DNA of 64,000 bases from Bog-793 sp963823945 (GTDB lineage: Bacteria > Actinomycetota > Acidimicrobiia > Acidimicrobiales > Bog-793): contig CAWGNK010000010.1 of assembly GCA_963823945.1 (NCBI GenBank), forward strand, positions 1 to 64,000, in the 5' to 3' direction. The position numbers were made by a program, and so were the translations under genes. Positions 63,776-64,000 of the stretch are shown here, piece after piece. Each line of letters starts with the position of its first letter. Position 1 is the stretch's first letter. The notes beneath the pieces are model-generated. The model searched no databases, had not been told where the DNA came from, and worked only from the letters and a program-made list of their open reading frames with translations.

Positions 63776-64000
63776 GCCCCAGCCACCGCGCAGACCGAAA
63801 GACCGAAAGACCGAGAATCGACCGTCTTGGCGGGATCCAGTGACAACACCGGGTTAGCGCGCCACGGCTACCGAGAGCGGCGCGAACCGACGCCGGACTC
63901 GGGTTGAGCTCCGGTCCGGCGCAGGTGACGTCGCGGACGCGCCTTTCCCTTGGCAGGCAAAGATCCTCGTACCTATCTACCGGAGAGTTCCCGATGGACC
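63776..64000. other. Right-edge intergenic sequence with a short direct repeat
   Basis: The stretch after the glutamate decarboxylase gene contains three copies of an 8-bp unit (AAGACCGA type) at 63791-63814. No gene begins here and no hairpin with a T tract could be seen. An antiporter or regulator may follow beyond the window. Confidence 0.4.

Overview
The window comes from a GC-rich chromosome with many GTG starts and short or overlapping gene junctions. The gene content and order (cmk fused to plsC beside aroA, scpA/scpB and a pseudouridine synthase; nadK-recN-pyrG-NUDIX-xerD; actinobacterial-type ferredoxin-dependent KorAB; DUF1015; a PadR regulator and its typical actinobacterial membrane partner) point to an actinobacterium, probably class Acidimicrobiia. 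This placement is inference from style and neighbourhood; no rRNA is present.

Layout. 1-2.9 kb: a 22-bp tandem repeat and two recognisable but frameshifted genes (Amidase_3 cell-wall amidase, PIG-L deacetylase). 2.9-7.3 kb: PadR regulator, Tat-exported esterase, membrane protein, tRNA-Pro(GGG), and an exported M23-like protein that lacks the usual zinc ligands. 7.7-12.6 kb: a giant nine-PAS, degenerate-GGDEF, EAL protein. 12.6-33.0 kb: a dense housekeeping block with der, a DUF512 radical-SAM protein, ispH, a glycosyltransferase, an epimerase, the cmk-plsC fusion, aroA, aroH, rluB, scpB, scpA, trpS, an M50 protease, a DksA/TraR protein, xerD, a NUDIX hydrolase, pyrG, recN, nadK, a Lys/Ala-tailed protein and a HAD phosphatase. 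33.1-44.5 kb: DUF1015, an intact PAS-GGDEF-EAL enzyme, a ROK sugar kinase, korAB, a TPR protein with a long disordered Arg/Pro/Gly-rich region, a hemerythrin-domain protein and an O-methyltransferase. 44.6-54.3 kb: a tightly coupled minus-strand operon trpE-G-D-C-F-B-A, then an unidentified 294-aa protein and a TyrA-linker-PheA fusion. 54.6-64 kb: an AlkD-like protein, a structured non-coding leader, three genes with prepilin-like or pilin-like N-termini and Ig/TIG-type ectodomains, a secreted protein, a methyltransferase and glutamate decarboxylase.

How the genes fit together. The aromatic pathway is unusually complete: EPSP synthase (aroA) and chorismate mutase (aroH) sit in the 20-kb block, while the 44.6-54.3 kb operon carries all seven trp functions plus a fused prephenate dehydrogenase/dehydratase, so Trp, Tyr and Phe branches could be co-regulated at the operon level. 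Two c-di-GMP proteins and a pilin-like surface cluster with a structured leader suggest surface-associated behaviour, but no pilus assembly ATPase, platform protein or prepilin peptidase is in the window. The most interesting targets are the TyrA-PheA fusion, the unknown protein translated with it, the pilin leader RNA and the prepilin-Ig/TIG cluster.
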